Both the position numbers and the translations under genes were made by a program. 64,000 bases of DNA from Cellvibrionaceae bacterium (GTDB taxonomy: Bacteria; Pseudomonadota; Gammaproteobacteria; Pseudomonadales; Cellvibrionaceae), in contig JANQJP010000037.1 of the NCBI GenBank assembly GCA_028281575.1, positions 1 to 64,000 on the forward strand. Reading direction: 5' to 3'. The notes below the pieces were generated by a model. The model ran no database searches, was not told where the DNA came from, and saw nothing but the letters and a program-made list of their open reading frames with translations. Positions 26,073 to 35,882 of this stretch are shown here, in pieces (within the stretch, counting starts at the first letter, position 1; every line of letters begins with the position of its first letter).

Positions 26073-27374
26073 CTATTCTTCCAAAGCAAATGTCATGGTT
26101 ATCTCGGCGCCACCAAGCGCTTGAGATTTTTGTATGGTCAATTGAGCGCCGTGCCATTCTGCAATGCGCGCGACAATAGCCAGGCCCATGCCGTGCCCTT
26201 TTTTCTCGCGCGCCTGGCTACCGCGCCAAAAGGGTTTTACCGCGTGCTCACGTTCGTTATCGGGAATGCCTTCACCGTCATCTTCAATAATCAACAAAAG
26301 TTTTTTCCTGTTGAGGTTTAAACTCACACGCACGTTGGATTCAGCGTGGCGAATGGCATTGCTGAGCACGTTGTTGATAAGCATGGCGAGGTAGCGTTTA
26401 TCTCCCCAGATACGGCTCTTGCCCGCTTGGATGTTGTCGATAAAGTGGAGGTCAATGGCTATTTGGTCGTAGGCGTCGATTAATGATTCGACCAGTGTCG
26501 ACAGGCTCAGGCTTTCAGTATTTAATTTTACCCGCGACTCGTCCAGGCGCGCGTATTGCAGCAGGGTTTCGATCAGCGATTCCATTTCTTCGAGGTCTTT
26601 GTTTATGCGTCCGGCGTACTTCGCTTTAAGCGCGTCGTTTTCAGTTTCGGTCAGCGCATCTAAACCAAATCTGAGCCGTGCTAACGGCGTTTTTAAGTCG
26701 TGAGATACCGCGCGGCTCAATAGTTTGTTATCGCCAATAAGGGATTGGATGCGATCCGCCATATTATTGAATTCGGATTCAATATCTTTTATGTATGAAA
26801 AACGATGGCTGCGCACGCGCGCATCCAGGTTGCCTTGACCAAATTTACTTGCGGTGTCGCGTAATTTTCCGAGATGGTGAATTAACGGCCAAATCCAAAT
26901 TAAAATAATGGTTGTGACGCCGCCATAAAAACTTAAGGTTAAAATAAGTTCCAATCTATTTCGTTCGGGATTGGTATCTGTCGCCGGTAAACTGATTGAA
27001 AGAATGTCATTGCTGGAAGTCAATAAATAGTATGCAGCGGCACCGGAATCCGATTCAAGCACCAGCGGTTCTCCCGCTTCGAAGTCAGCCACAAGTTGTG
27101 GCGGTACTGGAAAAAGTTCGCGCGGTAGCAAAGACAAACGCAGGTTATTTTGTCGATTCCATTGCGCGAGCACGTTTGCTTTGTTTTCACTCGCATCAAA
27201 GGCGTTGGCAAGTGCGCGCGTAAATACCAGGTAAGCCTGGTATTCTTGCTTTGCACTTATCGGTGCTGAGGTATGAATATAAATTTGATTGATTATCCAG
27301 CCCAGACTAATTGTCGAAGCAATGACGACAACAATGAGCGATAGGCTTAGTTGGCGTACAAGTTTCACTGCCAT
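26073..27374 (-). CDS. Sensor histidine kinase (RstB-like)
   Basis: A 433-residue membrane sensor: transmembrane helices at about 9-31 and 143-166 enclosing a periplasmic sensor region of about 110 residues, a HAMP domain (about 165-217), phospho-acceptor His225 in RAVSHDLKTPLARLRFG, the N box NNVLSNAIRH, and G boxes DDGEGIPDNE and GHGMGLAIV. It overlaps the response-regulator gene by 10 bp. The signal is unknown; the operon with MipA/OmpV and DUF3019 genes suggests an envelope stimulus. Confidence 0.94.
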   Translation of the reverse strand: MAVKLVRQLSLSLIVVVIASTISLGWIINQIYIHTSAPISAKQEYQAYLVFTRALANAFDASENKANVLAQWNRQNNLRLSLLPRELFPVPPQLVADFEAGEPLVLESDSGAAAYYLLTSSNDILSISLPATDTNPERNRLELILTLSFYGGVTTIILIWIWPLIHHLGKLRDTASKFGQGNLDARVRSHRFSYIKDIESEFNNMADRIQSLIGDNKLLSRAVSHDLKTPLARLRFGLDALTETENDALKAKYAGRINKDLEEMESLIETLLQYARLDESRVKLNTESLSLSTLVESLIDAYDQIAIDLHFIDNIQAGKSRIWGDKRYLAMLINNVLSNAIRHAESNVRVSLNLNRKKLLLIIEDDGEGIPDNEREHAVKPFWRGSQAREKKGHGMGLAIVARIAEWHGAQLTIQKSQALGGAEITMTFALEE

Positions 27375-28063
27375 GCATCTTCAGTAAAGAGGTAGCCTTT
27401 CCCCCATACGGTTTTTATTTTTTTTGGATGGTGCGGGTCGTCCTCGAGTTTTTTTCGGATTCGGGAAACGCGAATATCAATGCTGCGGTCGAAACCGTCG
27501 TATTCGATACCGCGCAGCTGACTGATTAAGTCAGTCCGGTTAACAACTTTTCCCGCATTGCTCGCAAGCAACCAAAGCACATCAAATTCGTTTGATGATA
27601 TTTGAATTGTGCGGTCGTCGAGTATCACTGTTTTTGAACTCGCGTCGATTCGCAAGTTGCCAAAAATACGCGTCTGCTGTTGCTGGCTGTCGTTAGTGCG
27701 ACGCAAAAGTGCTTTTATTCTTGCCAGCAGCACGCGCGGTTTGACGGGTTTATTTATATAGTCGTCGGCGCCGAGTTCCAGGCCGAGAATTTCATCGGAT
27801 TCTTCACTGCATGCCGTCATCATTAAAATTGGACTGGGGTAAAATTTACGCACTTCCTTGCATACTTCGAAGCCGTCTTTTTCGGGCAGCATGATGTCCA
27901 AAAGTACCAGGTCCGGCATATCGGCTTCGATTAGCTCAATCGCTGTATCTCCTCGGTTCGCAACGGTCACTTCAAAGCCATGTTCATTTAAATAATCACA
28001 AATCCATTCTGATAAAGATGCATCGTCTTCCACAACCAGAATATGTTCAGATTCGTCGTTCAC
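27365..28063 (-). CDS. OmpR-family response regulator (RstA-like)
   Basis: Receiver domain (about residues 7-118) with an acidic pocket in VVEDD, phosphorylation site Asp56 in LLDIMLPEKDGFEV and conserved Lys in YINKPVKP, then an OmpR-type winged helix (about 135-230; DRSIDIRVSRIRKKLEDDP). The GTG at 28063 is chosen: its G is the last base of the upstream TAG (TAGTG), and GGAG lies nine bases before it. A TTG 15 bases further up would place that site inside the gene. It likely activates its own operon and is phosphorylated by the overlapping kinase. Confidence 0.94.
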   Translation of the reverse strand: MNDESEHILVVEDDASLSEWICDYLNEHGFEVTVANRGDTAIELIEADMPDLVLLDIMLPEKDGFEVCKEVRKFYPSPILMMTACSEESDEILGLELGADDYINKPVKPRVLLARIKALLRRTNDSQQQQTRIFGNLRIDASSKTVILDDRTIQISSNEFDVLWLLASNAGKVVNRTDLISQLRGIEYDGFDRSIDIRVSRIRKKLEDDPHHPKKIKTVWGKGYLFTEDAWQ

Positions 28064-28458
28064 TAAAATAATCTCCAACCCGTTGTCACTTTCTTGGTGC
28101 GCTTATATACCCAGGCAACGGAAACTTCTGTCTCTGTCATGATATTTTCCGTATCCTCGTCGCGAATAAGAAAAACTTTATTTTGTTTTGATTCAAATTT
28201 ATAGGTGTAACGATTCATGTCGTTACCCTGCCAACATATTAATGGGACATCCGTTTCTCGTTGATATAAACAATAGTGGCCACGTTCCGGTGTCGTCCAG
28301 CTAAATTGTAATTTTTGATAGCACTGCTGGCCTTCGTGCAGTGCGATACAACGATTTGGTTTAACCCGAAGAGCGTTGGTCTCGGGCTGATTTTCGGCCA
28401 GGCTTTGGTTTGTCGCGACAAGCGTTGAGATAATAAGTGGCGCCCAGAAACGTTTCAT
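28063..28458 (-). CDS. DUF3019 domain-containing exported protein
   Basis: A 131-residue protein with a signal peptide (to about residue 21, SLAENQ) and the DUF3019 pattern: LRVKPNRCIALHEGQQCYQKLQFSW-type opening, then CLYQRE and PLICWQG, with four conserved Cys likely forming disulfides. The family is repeatedly found beside MipA/OmpV and RstAB-like genes, as here, and its function is unknown. Its stop shares one base with the response-regulator start. It may modulate the sensor in the periplasm (inference). Confidence 0.88.
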   Translation of the reverse strand: MKRFWAPLIISTLVATNQSLAENQPETNALRVKPNRCIALHEGQQCYQKLQFSWTTPERGHYCLYQRETDVPLICWQGNDMNRYTYKFESKQNKVFLIRDEDTENIMTETEVSVAWVYKRTKKVTTGWRLF

Positions 28459-28478
28459 CCTTTGTTCTCGACCCCGGC

Positions 28479-29330
28479 CTAAAATACGTAATTAATGGCA
28501 ACGACCGCGATGCTGAAATCATGATCGGAGACTAAGGGGCTATCCCGGATTTCATCCGGTAAATAGACATAGCCGGCGAAACCGCGCAACACCCAGTTTT
28601 CACTGAGCGGCCTGGCAACGCCGAACAGGGCGCTGTAGTTTAGGCTGGCGCCCGGCGCGTATCGGGGATGCCGCGAGGTTTGCTCCAGCTCGGTAATACC
28701 AAAGCGATATTGGTTGGTTTCTTCAGAAGAGTATTCCGCGCTTAATATTGTGTGAAAGTTCCAGTTGCGAATTTGCCAGCCGCGACCAAAACGAAGGGTA
28801 CTGACGACGCCGTTGCCGTCGAAAATATCGGAGACTAGTCGGTATTGAAGCACGTAGTTCTCGAAATAGCGGGTGATACGCACGCCAGCGCCGATGTAAA
28901 AAGTATCTCTATCACGCAGTTTGGCATCGCGTGTCGCCTCGTCGTCATCAGCGCGGATATCTCCGTCGTCGCGATCGGAAAGTACGCCGTTGATGCTTGC
29001 GCCGAGCACATCTACCGTCCAGTGTTCATTGCTCCACAGGCTATAGCCCAAATTAAATCCGTCCTGCGTGCCTTGAGAAGCCTCGACAAAAAAATCTTTG
29101 TAACGATATTCGCCACCGACATCAATCGTTGCCGCAAAATCGTCGGAGTCAATCGAGATGTTTTCGAAGGGGTTATGTATATAGCCGCCGACGAAACCGA
29201 TTTCCAGATAACCACCATCATTAGTGCTGCGGACGCCGCCGCTGCGGACGTCCGTAACGATATCCGCCGCGAAAACAGAGTGAATGACCGGGAACAAACA
29301 TATAAGTGAAATACGGTAGATAAGTTTCAT
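28479..29330 (-). CDS. MipA/OmpV family outer-membrane protein
   Basis: A 283-residue outer-membrane beta-barrel: signal peptide ending near VFAAD, alternating hydrophobic strands, the family GGYLEIGFVGGYIHNPF region, and a C-terminal strand ending in Phe (IAVVAINYVF) for BAM recognition. MipA/OmpV proteins scaffold murein synthesis or act as porins under stress. First gene of the mipA-DUF3019-regulator-kinase operon, with a 20-bp gap to DUF3019. It is probably the operon's effector, divergent from the TonB-dependent receptor gene. Confidence 0.9.
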   Translation of the reverse strand: MKLIYRISLICLFPVIHSVFAADIVTDVRSGGVRSTNDGGYLEIGFVGGYIHNPFENISIDSDDFAATIDVGGEYRYKDFFVEASQGTQDGFNLGYSLWSNEHWTVDVLGASINGVLSDRDDGDIRADDDEATRDAKLRDRDTFYIGAGVRITRYFENYVLQYRLVSDIFDGNGVVSTLRFGRGWQIRNWNFHTILSAEYSSEETNQYRFGITELEQTSRHPRYAPGASLNYSALFGVARPLSENWVLRGFAGYVYLPDEIRDSPLVSDHDFSIAVVAINYVF

Positions 29331-29527
29331 GGCGCGCGCACTTGGTTAGCTAGTTACGTATTCTACTCTCGAATCAAGTCCCAGTGCATGTAACAGAATG
29401 TTTCGTCGGAGAAAAGGCTAAACAAGAGGAACATTTTGAAACAATTGCTCACATATGGTTACAGCTAGCAAAGGGGAGCTATCACTAAAATGCTGCATAA
29501 TTTAATCATGTGGACCAGGATTTAACC

Positions 29528-31573
29528 ATGAAGTTCAAATTGGCAGCAGCTTATCTATTGATACCTTCTATTGCTTTGGCGGTAGACGATCAGAATGGTG
29601 TGCACTCGAATACCCAGGCGCAAGATGAAGAAGAGCTCGTGACAATTGGCTCACGCCGCTCGGGCGACTACACCATTATTACCGAAGATGCAGAAAAACT
29701 GGTGGAAACTGCGGGTGCCCTTGGCGACCCTTTGGGGGCGATTTTTGCACTTCCGGGTGTGATTTATTCTGACGGCCAGGAGCCAGCAGTTAGAGGGTCC
29801 AGCCCCAATGACAATATTTTCGTGGTCGACTTTTTGCCCGCGAGTTACATCTTTCACGAATTCGGTGTATCCGTATTTAGTGAATTTATTTTGCACGATT
29901 TTCAAATGTATTCGGCGGGTTTTGGTCCTGAATATACTGGCGCAACAGGCGCTGTTTTTGATGTAACTTTACGCGAACCCGAAAACAAACCCATCGAAAC
30001 AACCTTGGATGTCTCAATGCTGCGCTCCGGTGTTTTTGTCGAGGGTGCTGTGACTGAAAATTCAGCGTTTTATCTCTCGGCACGCCGCAGTCTGATCGAT
30101 CTGTTTATTCAAGAGGAAGATGAACCGGAAGACGGTATTCGCATTAAAGAAGCCCCCCGCGATACCGATTATCAATTTAAGTATGCGTGGAATATCGATG
30201 ACAATCACCGCTTATCTTTTTCCGCCAACGGCGCCACCGACAAAGCAGAAGCGGAATTGACAGAGGAGGCCGATTTCGTCGCGAGTAATCCAGACTTTGC
30301 CGGAGATGCGCGCTTAGAAGATAAATATTCTGGGCAGAGTCTGTTGTGGGAATTTAACGGCGACGAAGGCACAGAATTTAAGTTGGGCTACGGGCGTATT
30401 GACGACGAATCCAATATTTATTGGGGCGATGACTACATTAATGAGGTGGGGTTAAAGCTCGACACGCTCAAGGGGCGCTACAGTATGCCGCTTGGTAATC
30501 AGTTTCGCGTGGCGGTTGGCGCGGAAATATCGGACTTTGAATGGGATTATTTTTTAGATCAGGTGCTGTTTATTTGTACCGAGTTTGATCCTGATTGTGA
30601 TTTGCGTCGCGGGGACCGAATTCAGACCAGAAGCACATTTGAATTAACGGATACCTCTTATTATATCGACGGCACATGGATGCCAACGGATACCTTGACG
30701 TTTGATCTCGGGATGCAGTTTCAGAAAAACGACTTTACTGATGAAGAATTTATTCACCCACGTTTTGCCGCAGCGTGGAAAGTTGCTGACAAAACAACAC
30801 TCACTGCCAAAGCCGGTTCCTACAATCGTTTCGCTGACCTGGAAACTGTTTTGCCCGAAACGGGGAACCCTCAATTAAATTCGCCACAGGCGGAGCACTT
30901 TACTTTCGGTGTTTTGCAGGAATTGGATGACGGTTGGAGTGTGAGTGTCGAGGCTTACCATAAAACGCTGACTAACCTTCCACTGGCACTGGGTGAGGAT
31001 GATCCCGATCAAGAATTGCGTTACGCGAATGATACTGAAGGCGAAGCTAGCGGCGTAGATATTATGATAAATAAAAACCTGACAGATAAATGGTATGGAT
31101 GGTTGGCTGTTAGCTACGCAAAAAGCGAGCGCACAAATCTTAGATCAAACCAGACGCGGGAGTACTTTTTGGATACGCCGCTGGTATTGAACTGGGTAAT
31201 GAATTATCAATACAGCCAAAACTTTAATATCGGTTGGCGCTGGTCGGTGCGCAGTGGTGAAGCACATACGCCTATTGTAGGTGTACAGGAGAACCCGTTT
31301 TTCGACGATAGCGTGTTGCCTGTTTACGGGGAACCGTATTCGGATCGATTGCCGCTCTACAATAGGTTGGATGTGCGTATGAAGTGGGATCTCACGACTT
31401 TTGGCAAGGAGTCGGCAATTATTTTGGATATTATTAACGCATTAAATTACGACAATATCAGTGAACGTAATCTCGATTACGACAGGGTTGATGCTCCGGG
31501 AGATGATGTGGTGACCATTGATTCTAAAGAAATTGGCTTCCAGCCCGCGTTGACTTATCGGGTGACATTTTAA
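29528..31573 (+). CDS. TonB-dependent receptor plug/barrel protein
   Basis: A 681-residue outer-membrane receptor. The ATG at 29528 has AGGA seven bases upstream and a clean signal peptide (KFKLAAAYLLIPSIALA). A TonB-box-like EEELVTIGS is followed by a plug domain (about 45-150, with ALPGVIYSDGQEPAVRGS) and a barrel ending in the Phe-terminal strand ALTYRVTF. Imports siderophores, vitamin or glycan fragments; the ligand cannot be told. It has no adjacent uptake genes, so it stands alone, divergent from mipA. Confidence 0.9.
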   Translation: MKFKLAAAYLLIPSIALAVDDQNGVHSNTQAQDEEELVTIGSRRSGDYTIITEDAEKLVETAGALGDPLGAIFALPGVIYSDGQEPAVRGSSPNDNIFVVDFLPASYIFHEFGVSVFSEFILHDFQMYSAGFGPEYTGATGAVFDVTLREPENKPIETTLDVSMLRSGVFVEGAVTENSAFYLSARRSLIDLFIQEEDEPEDGIRIKEAPRDTDYQFKYAWNIDDNHRLSFSANGATDKAEAELTEEADFVASNPDFAGDARLEDKYSGQSLLWEFNGDEGTEFKLGYGRIDDESNIYWGDDYINEVGLKLDTLKGRYSMPLGNQFRVAVGAEISDFEWDYFLDQVLFICTEFDPDCDLRRGDRIQTRSTFELTDTSYYIDGTWMPTDTLTFDLGMQFQKNDFTDEEFIHPRFAAAWKVADKTTLTAKAGSYNRFADLETVLPETGNPQLNSPQAEHFTFGVLQELDDGWSVSVEAYHKTLTNLPLALGEDDPDQELRYANDTEGEASGVDIMINKNLTDKWYGWLAVSYAKSERTNLRSNQTREYFLDTPLVLNWVMNYQYSQNFNIGWRWSVRSGEAHTPIVGVQENPFFDDSVLPVYGEPYSDRLPLYNRLDVRMKWDLTTFGKESAIILDIINALNYDNISERNLDYDRVDAPGDDVVTIDSKEIGFQPALTYRVTF

Positions 31574-31679
31574 TTGTTTTTCTGGTTTGTTGGGTTAGGC
31601 CTAAACGAAAGCTGTGCATAGACCTAACTCAAATCTATATTTTGAAATTACTTTCCGGCAGGAAAAAACTAAATCGAAT

Positions 31680-32603
31680 TTAGTTGGACAGTAATGTTTT
31701 GACATTCTTCTCTGTTTTTTCTGAATTGGAAAAGTCAGTAATACGACCTTTTTCTTTACCGTTCTGATAGATAATAAGTGTCGGAAAGTCTTTTACGTTA
31801 TTTTCTAAAAACGCCCGGTTGCTCGCATCAACTGAACTATCGATAACGACTTTGTACTTTTCAGTAAATTGCAATAATTCTTTTTTGCCTGTCCAAAGTC
31901 GATTGACAACGAGTTGCCAATTGGTGTCAGAAAATTTTTCTGCGGCGTTATTTAGTATGGATTGTGCTTTAGTGCAGTTTTCTGACATAAGTGGGCGCGT
32001 ATCTTTTAGGTACCAATCACACCAGGTGGCTGTAAATAGTATTGCTGAACTACCTTTTTTTTCCGGTATGGGCAGACGGGGTAGCGATTCCTTTTTTTCG
32101 TTAACAGTTTTGAGTGAGAGTTCGCCTTTAGCGAGTACTGCCAACTTGTTATCTAGGTCATTTGAGACATCATGGCCTTTGTGCACGATTCGACCTTTAC
32201 TGTCCAAAATGACGTGCATGGGCGTACCTTTTAGGTTAAAAGCTTGGGCAAAGTCGCCGTTTTTGTCTATTAATATTGGAAAGTCCAGGTCATATTGTTT
32301 AACGACATCCTCAATTTTATCAATGGAGTCATTGATCCAGACATTAACACCAATAACATGGATATCATTCCCTAAAGCTTCGTGGGTTTGCTGAAAATGT
32401 GGCATTTGCTGCATGCAGGTTTGACACCAGGTGGCCCAAATTTTGAAGTATATTGGTTTGTTTTTTTGGATTTCTGTAAGTGTAGTTTGTTTGCCGTCCA
32501 ATGTTTCCAGCGGGATAAAAAAACCGCTGATTTGACTGGCGTTGCTATATTGGATAACTAAACTCATCAAGAGTATTGGTATTAGCGTGTGGATTTTTCG
32601 CAT
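31680..32603 (-). CDS. Two-domain periplasmic thioredoxin-like protein
   Basis: A 307-residue exported protein with two thioredoxin folds. The first (about 24-160) is TlpA-like, with the redox motif WCQTC (Cys60, Cys63) and a cis-Pro in KGTPMHVI. The second (about 185-305) has WCDWYLK, where the second Cys of CxxC is replaced, though its cis-Pro region DFPTLIIYQNG is kept and it has another Cys near 210. The second domain is probably a binding or non-canonical redox module. No partner gene adjoins. AT-rich upstream DNA separates it from the divergent nuclease gene. Confidence 0.85.
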   Translation of the reverse strand: MRKIHTLIPILLMSLVIQYSNASQISGFFIPLETLDGKQTTLTEIQKNKPIYFKIWATWCQTCMQQMPHFQQTHEALGNDIHVIGVNVWINDSIDKIEDVVKQYDLDFPILIDKNGDFAQAFNLKGTPMHVILDSKGRIVHKGHDVSNDLDNKLAVLAKGELSLKTVNEKKESLPRLPIPEKKGSSAILFTATWCDWYLKDTRPLMSENCTKAQSILNNAAEKFSDTNWQLVVNRLWTGKKELLQFTEKYKVVIDSSVDASNRAFLENNVKDFPTLIIYQNGKEKGRITDFSNSEKTEKNVKTLLSN

Positions 32604-32855
32604 AGATATAACCTTTAGTTAGATAGCTTTATTTCAAATTGATTAAGAAAAAAACTCATTGAATATGGTTGTAAATCGAGGCAGGATGTAAGTCCAAAAA
32701 GTGTCATTAAAATATTTATTTCATATAAGTTTTTACTATCAATTCATAAAAATATCAAAATAAGTTCATAAATACGTCTGTTGGCTGTCAAGTTTGCTCT
32801 TTATTGTGTTGCGCTGGGTAAGTCTACCCAAAACCCACAAAGTAGGAGCATATTA

Positions 32856-35666
32856 ATGTTCAAGTTAAACGCCTTTAATGGTTTTAAAAAGCGTGCAATT
32901 TATTCTACATTGACGCTGGTATCGTTTTTTACGAGCGTCTCTGTTAGTTCTGATGTATTTATTAGCGAGATTCATTATGACAACACCGGTTCTGATGTTG
33001 GTGAAGCCATAGAAATTAGCGGCGATCTCGCGACCAGTCTGGTTGGTTGGAACGTTGTTCTATACAACGGTGCAAATGGTTCTTCCTATAACACGATAGC
33101 GTTAGCGGATGTAACTGCAGATGTAAGCTGCGGTGCCTCTGGTGGCACTCTGGTGTTAAATTTTCCTTCTAATGGTATCCAAAATGGCGCACCGGACGGT
33201 ATTGCCCTGGTCGACGCTGGTGGTTCAGTTGTCGAATTTCTCTCTTACGAAGGTACCTTGACCGCAGCGGATGGGCCAGCGGCGTCAATGACCAGTACAG
33301 ATATTGGCGTTAGCGAAACGAGTTCAACTGCGCTTGGCGATTCTCTGCAGTTAGTCGATGGTGTTTGGACAGCTCCCGCAGCAAGTACTTTCGGTACTTG
33401 TACGACGGAAGTAAGTGGTAGCGTCGGCCCTGGACCCGGCCCTGCGCCAATGGTTTTCATCCACGATATCCAGGGCAATCCTGCCACGTATCAAACCAAT
33501 AGTTTTGGTGAAACAGATGTGAGCCCGTTGGAGGGTCAGACAGTTGTGATTGAGGGTATCGTAATAGGTGACTTCCAAAATGGCGATGCCGATAGCGGCC
33601 GCGAATTGAATGGCTTCTTTGTTCAGGAAGAACGTTCAGACGAAGACGCGGACCCAACGTCTTCAGAGGGTATTTTTGTTTTCGACTCTACCTTTGGTGT
33701 TGACGTAAATGTCGGGGATTTGGTGCGGGTACAAGGGACTGTTGACCAGTTCTTCGGCGAAACGCAAATCGATACAGTGACTGAAGTAACGGTTATTAGC
33801 TCTGGTAATCTGGCGTTGGTAAGCGCCGCGAGCATATCCCTGTTTGCAGGCACGGACACGACGTTGAGCCAGGGTGGCCGCATTCAGCCGGACTTGGAAT
33901 CTTATGAAGGTATGTTGGTCAACATTGTTGAGCAGCTAACCATTACAGAACAATTCCAGTTGGATCGTTTCAATGAAGTTACATTGGTGGCGGGTGAGCG
34001 TCCCTTCCAATTCACCCAAATTAATGTGCCAGATGTAACGGGTTTTGCCGCTGCACAGGAAGCTTTGGGTGTGCGCCGTATGACTTACGATGACGGACTG
34101 AGTGTTCAAACGACTGATATCAGTAATCTGGATGGTTTTGCCATTTATGACGAGACTTCTGCCAAGCGCATGGGTGACACAGTTGACAATTTGACGGGTG
34201 TGCTTGACTACAAATGGGCGGGTGCCTCTGCTTCTGGCGCTACTTGGCGTGTGCGCTCTCATATCGATGGCACTAATATTTTCACTTCGACTTTAGATGG
34301 CAACTCGCCTAATCCGCGTCCGCTCGTTCCTGAAGATGTAGGCGGCACATTAAAAGTGGCGTCGTTTAATGTGCTGAACTTCTTTACCACGCTCGACGAA
34401 TCCGGTGTTGTGACGGCCATTGGTATGGACCCTCGCGGTGCGGATACGCCGGAAGAATTTGCTCGCCAGGTAGCTAAAACAGTCAACGCATTAGCACTTC
34501 TGGACGCAGATGTACTGGGTCTTGTTGAGATCGAAAACGAGTTTGATGCTGTTAATGATGGTTCAACGGCAATTGAAGTGTTGGTAAATGAATTGAATGC
34601 CGTTGTGGGCGCAGGCACTTATGACTACGTATACCCTGGTCAGCAATTCGTTGGTACCGACGCGATTTCTGTTGGCTTCATATATAAACCTGCTGTTGTT
34701 GAATTGGCGGAAGGTTCCAGCGTTGCGTTAATCGATGATGCCGTTGCTGCAACCTTGGATGTATTTTCCGGTCGCGATTTCGTTGCCAATCCAATTTTTA
34801 ACGGACCGTCGACCAACCGTGTTTCCATGGCTGCGAGCTTTACCCATCTTGAGAGCGGCGACAGCTTCACGGTTGTCGCAAACCATTTTAAATCGAAAGG
34901 TCCGTCTGGCTTATCAGATACAGCTAGCCCCAATTTTGACCAAATGGATGGTGCCGGTTTCTGGAATCAACGCCGTCTGGATGGTGCGGTTGCCATTGCT
35001 GAGTGGTTACAAACGTTGCCGACGGGCCTGGATGACGAGGACATTATTATTTTGGGTGACTTAAACGCTTATGCGATGGAAGATCCCGTTCAATACTTGC
35101 TCGCTAACGGCTATAACAACGTTGAAGATGCAGGTGCCTATTCATTCGTGTTCGACGGTCAAATGGGTACGCTTGATTACGTGCTGCTTAGCGATGCATT
35201 GTATTCGAAATTGACGGGTGAAAGTGTTTGGCACATCAACGCCGATGAAGCTGATGCACTTGACTACAATCTTGATTTTGGTCGGCTGGATACATACTTT
35301 GATGTGACCACTGCCACGCGCAACTCTGACCACGACCCATTGTTTGTTGGTTTGAACCTGTTGCCAGAGCTAACGACAATTGTGGATGTCATATACGCGT
35401 TCAATGCCGGCGTAAAAGCGGGCGAAATCGATGGTACTGGCCGCCACGGCTTCAGGCGTTTTATCAATCGTTATACTTTTGGCAGCATACTTTACAAAGC
35501 TAAACATGCTGAAAGCAAAGGCAAAATAACACGTGCCTGCCGCCGCTTAAGACGCGCAGACAGATTTTCAGACGGAGCGCACAGAGATTTGATCGAAGGT
35601 CTTGGTGTTCCCGCTTTAAATGCCATGATTGAGCAGGCTGCTGCCGATTTGCGCTGCACGCACTAG
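32856..35666 (+). CDS. ExeM/NucH family extracellular endonuclease
   Basis: A secreted DNase of 936 residues. The ATG at 32856 has AGGAG seven bases upstream and a signal peptide. An N-terminal lamin-tail-like domain (FISEIHYDNTGSDVGEAIEISG) precedes an OB-like region (about 215-320: DVSPLEGQTVVIEGIVIG, VNVGDLVRVQGTV). The exonuclease/endonuclease/phosphatase domain follows (about 500-860: LKVASFNVLNFF, GLVEIENE, VVANHFKSK, IILGDLNAYA, SDHDP). A basic C-terminal tail of about 75 residues may bind DNA or a secretion partner. Related ExeM-type nucleases digest extracellular or biofilm DNA and are often exported by type II secretion. Confidence 0.92.
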   Translation: MFKLNAFNGFKKRAIYSTLTLVSFFTSVSVSSDVFISEIHYDNTGSDVGEAIEISGDLATSLVGWNVVLYNGANGSSYNTIALADVTADVSCGASGGTLVLNFPSNGIQNGAPDGIALVDAGGSVVEFLSYEGTLTAADGPAASMTSTDIGVSETSSTALGDSLQLVDGVWTAPAASTFGTCTTEVSGSVGPGPGPAPMVFIHDIQGNPATYQTNSFGETDVSPLEGQTVVIEGIVIGDFQNGDADSGRELNGFFVQEERSDEDADPTSSEGIFVFDSTFGVDVNVGDLVRVQGTVDQFFGETQIDTVTEVTVISSGNLALVSAASISLFAGTDTTLSQGGRIQPDLESYEGMLVNIVEQLTITEQFQLDRFNEVTLVAGERPFQFTQINVPDVTGFAAAQEALGVRRMTYDDGLSVQTTDISNLDGFAIYDETSAKRMGDTVDNLTGVLDYKWAGASASGATWRVRSHIDGTNIFTSTLDGNSPNPRPLVPEDVGGTLKVASFNVLNFFTTLDESGVVTAIGMDPRGADTPEEFARQVAKTVNALALLDADVLGLVEIENEFDAVNDGSTAIEVLVNELNAVVGAGTYDYVYPGQQFVGTDAISVGFIYKPAVVELAEGSSVALIDDAVAATLDVFSGRDFVANPIFNGPSTNRVSMAASFTHLESGDSFTVVANHFKSKGPSGLSDTASPNFDQMDGAGFWNQRRLDGAVAIAEWLQTLPTGLDDEDIIILGDLNAYAMEDPVQYLLANGYNNVEDAGAYSFVFDGQMGTLDYVLLSDALYSKLTGESVWHINADEADALDYNLDFGRLDTYFDVTTATRNSDHDPLFVGLNLLPELTTIVDVIYAFNAGVKAGEIDGTGRHGFRRFINRYTFGSILYKAKHAESKGKITRACRRLRRADRFSDGAHRDLIEGLGVPALNAMIEQAAADLRCTH

Positions 35667-35685
35667 TATTGTTGCTAAGTGCTCC

Positions 35686-35712
35686 AAGGCGGCCAAGGGC
35701 CGCCTTTTTTTT
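35686..35712 (+). terminator. Intrinsic terminator after the nuclease gene
   Basis: AAGGCGGCC-AAG-GGCCGCCTT stem-loop followed by a run of T residues (to 35712), 20 bp past the nuclease stop codon. A strong rho-independent terminator on the plus strand. Confidence 0.94.
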
Positions 35713-35882
35713 CAAACAATATTCTTGGCTAAATCAAAATTTTCTTTTTCCCAAACCTGTTCACAAAGATGCATGAAATAAGAGGCTGACCCACGCGTGG
35801 GGATCTGTTAGAGTTTCGGTGCTTGCATCTCCGCATATCTGGATAAGCACTAACATATTCTCAATATGCTTTGGTTAATATC

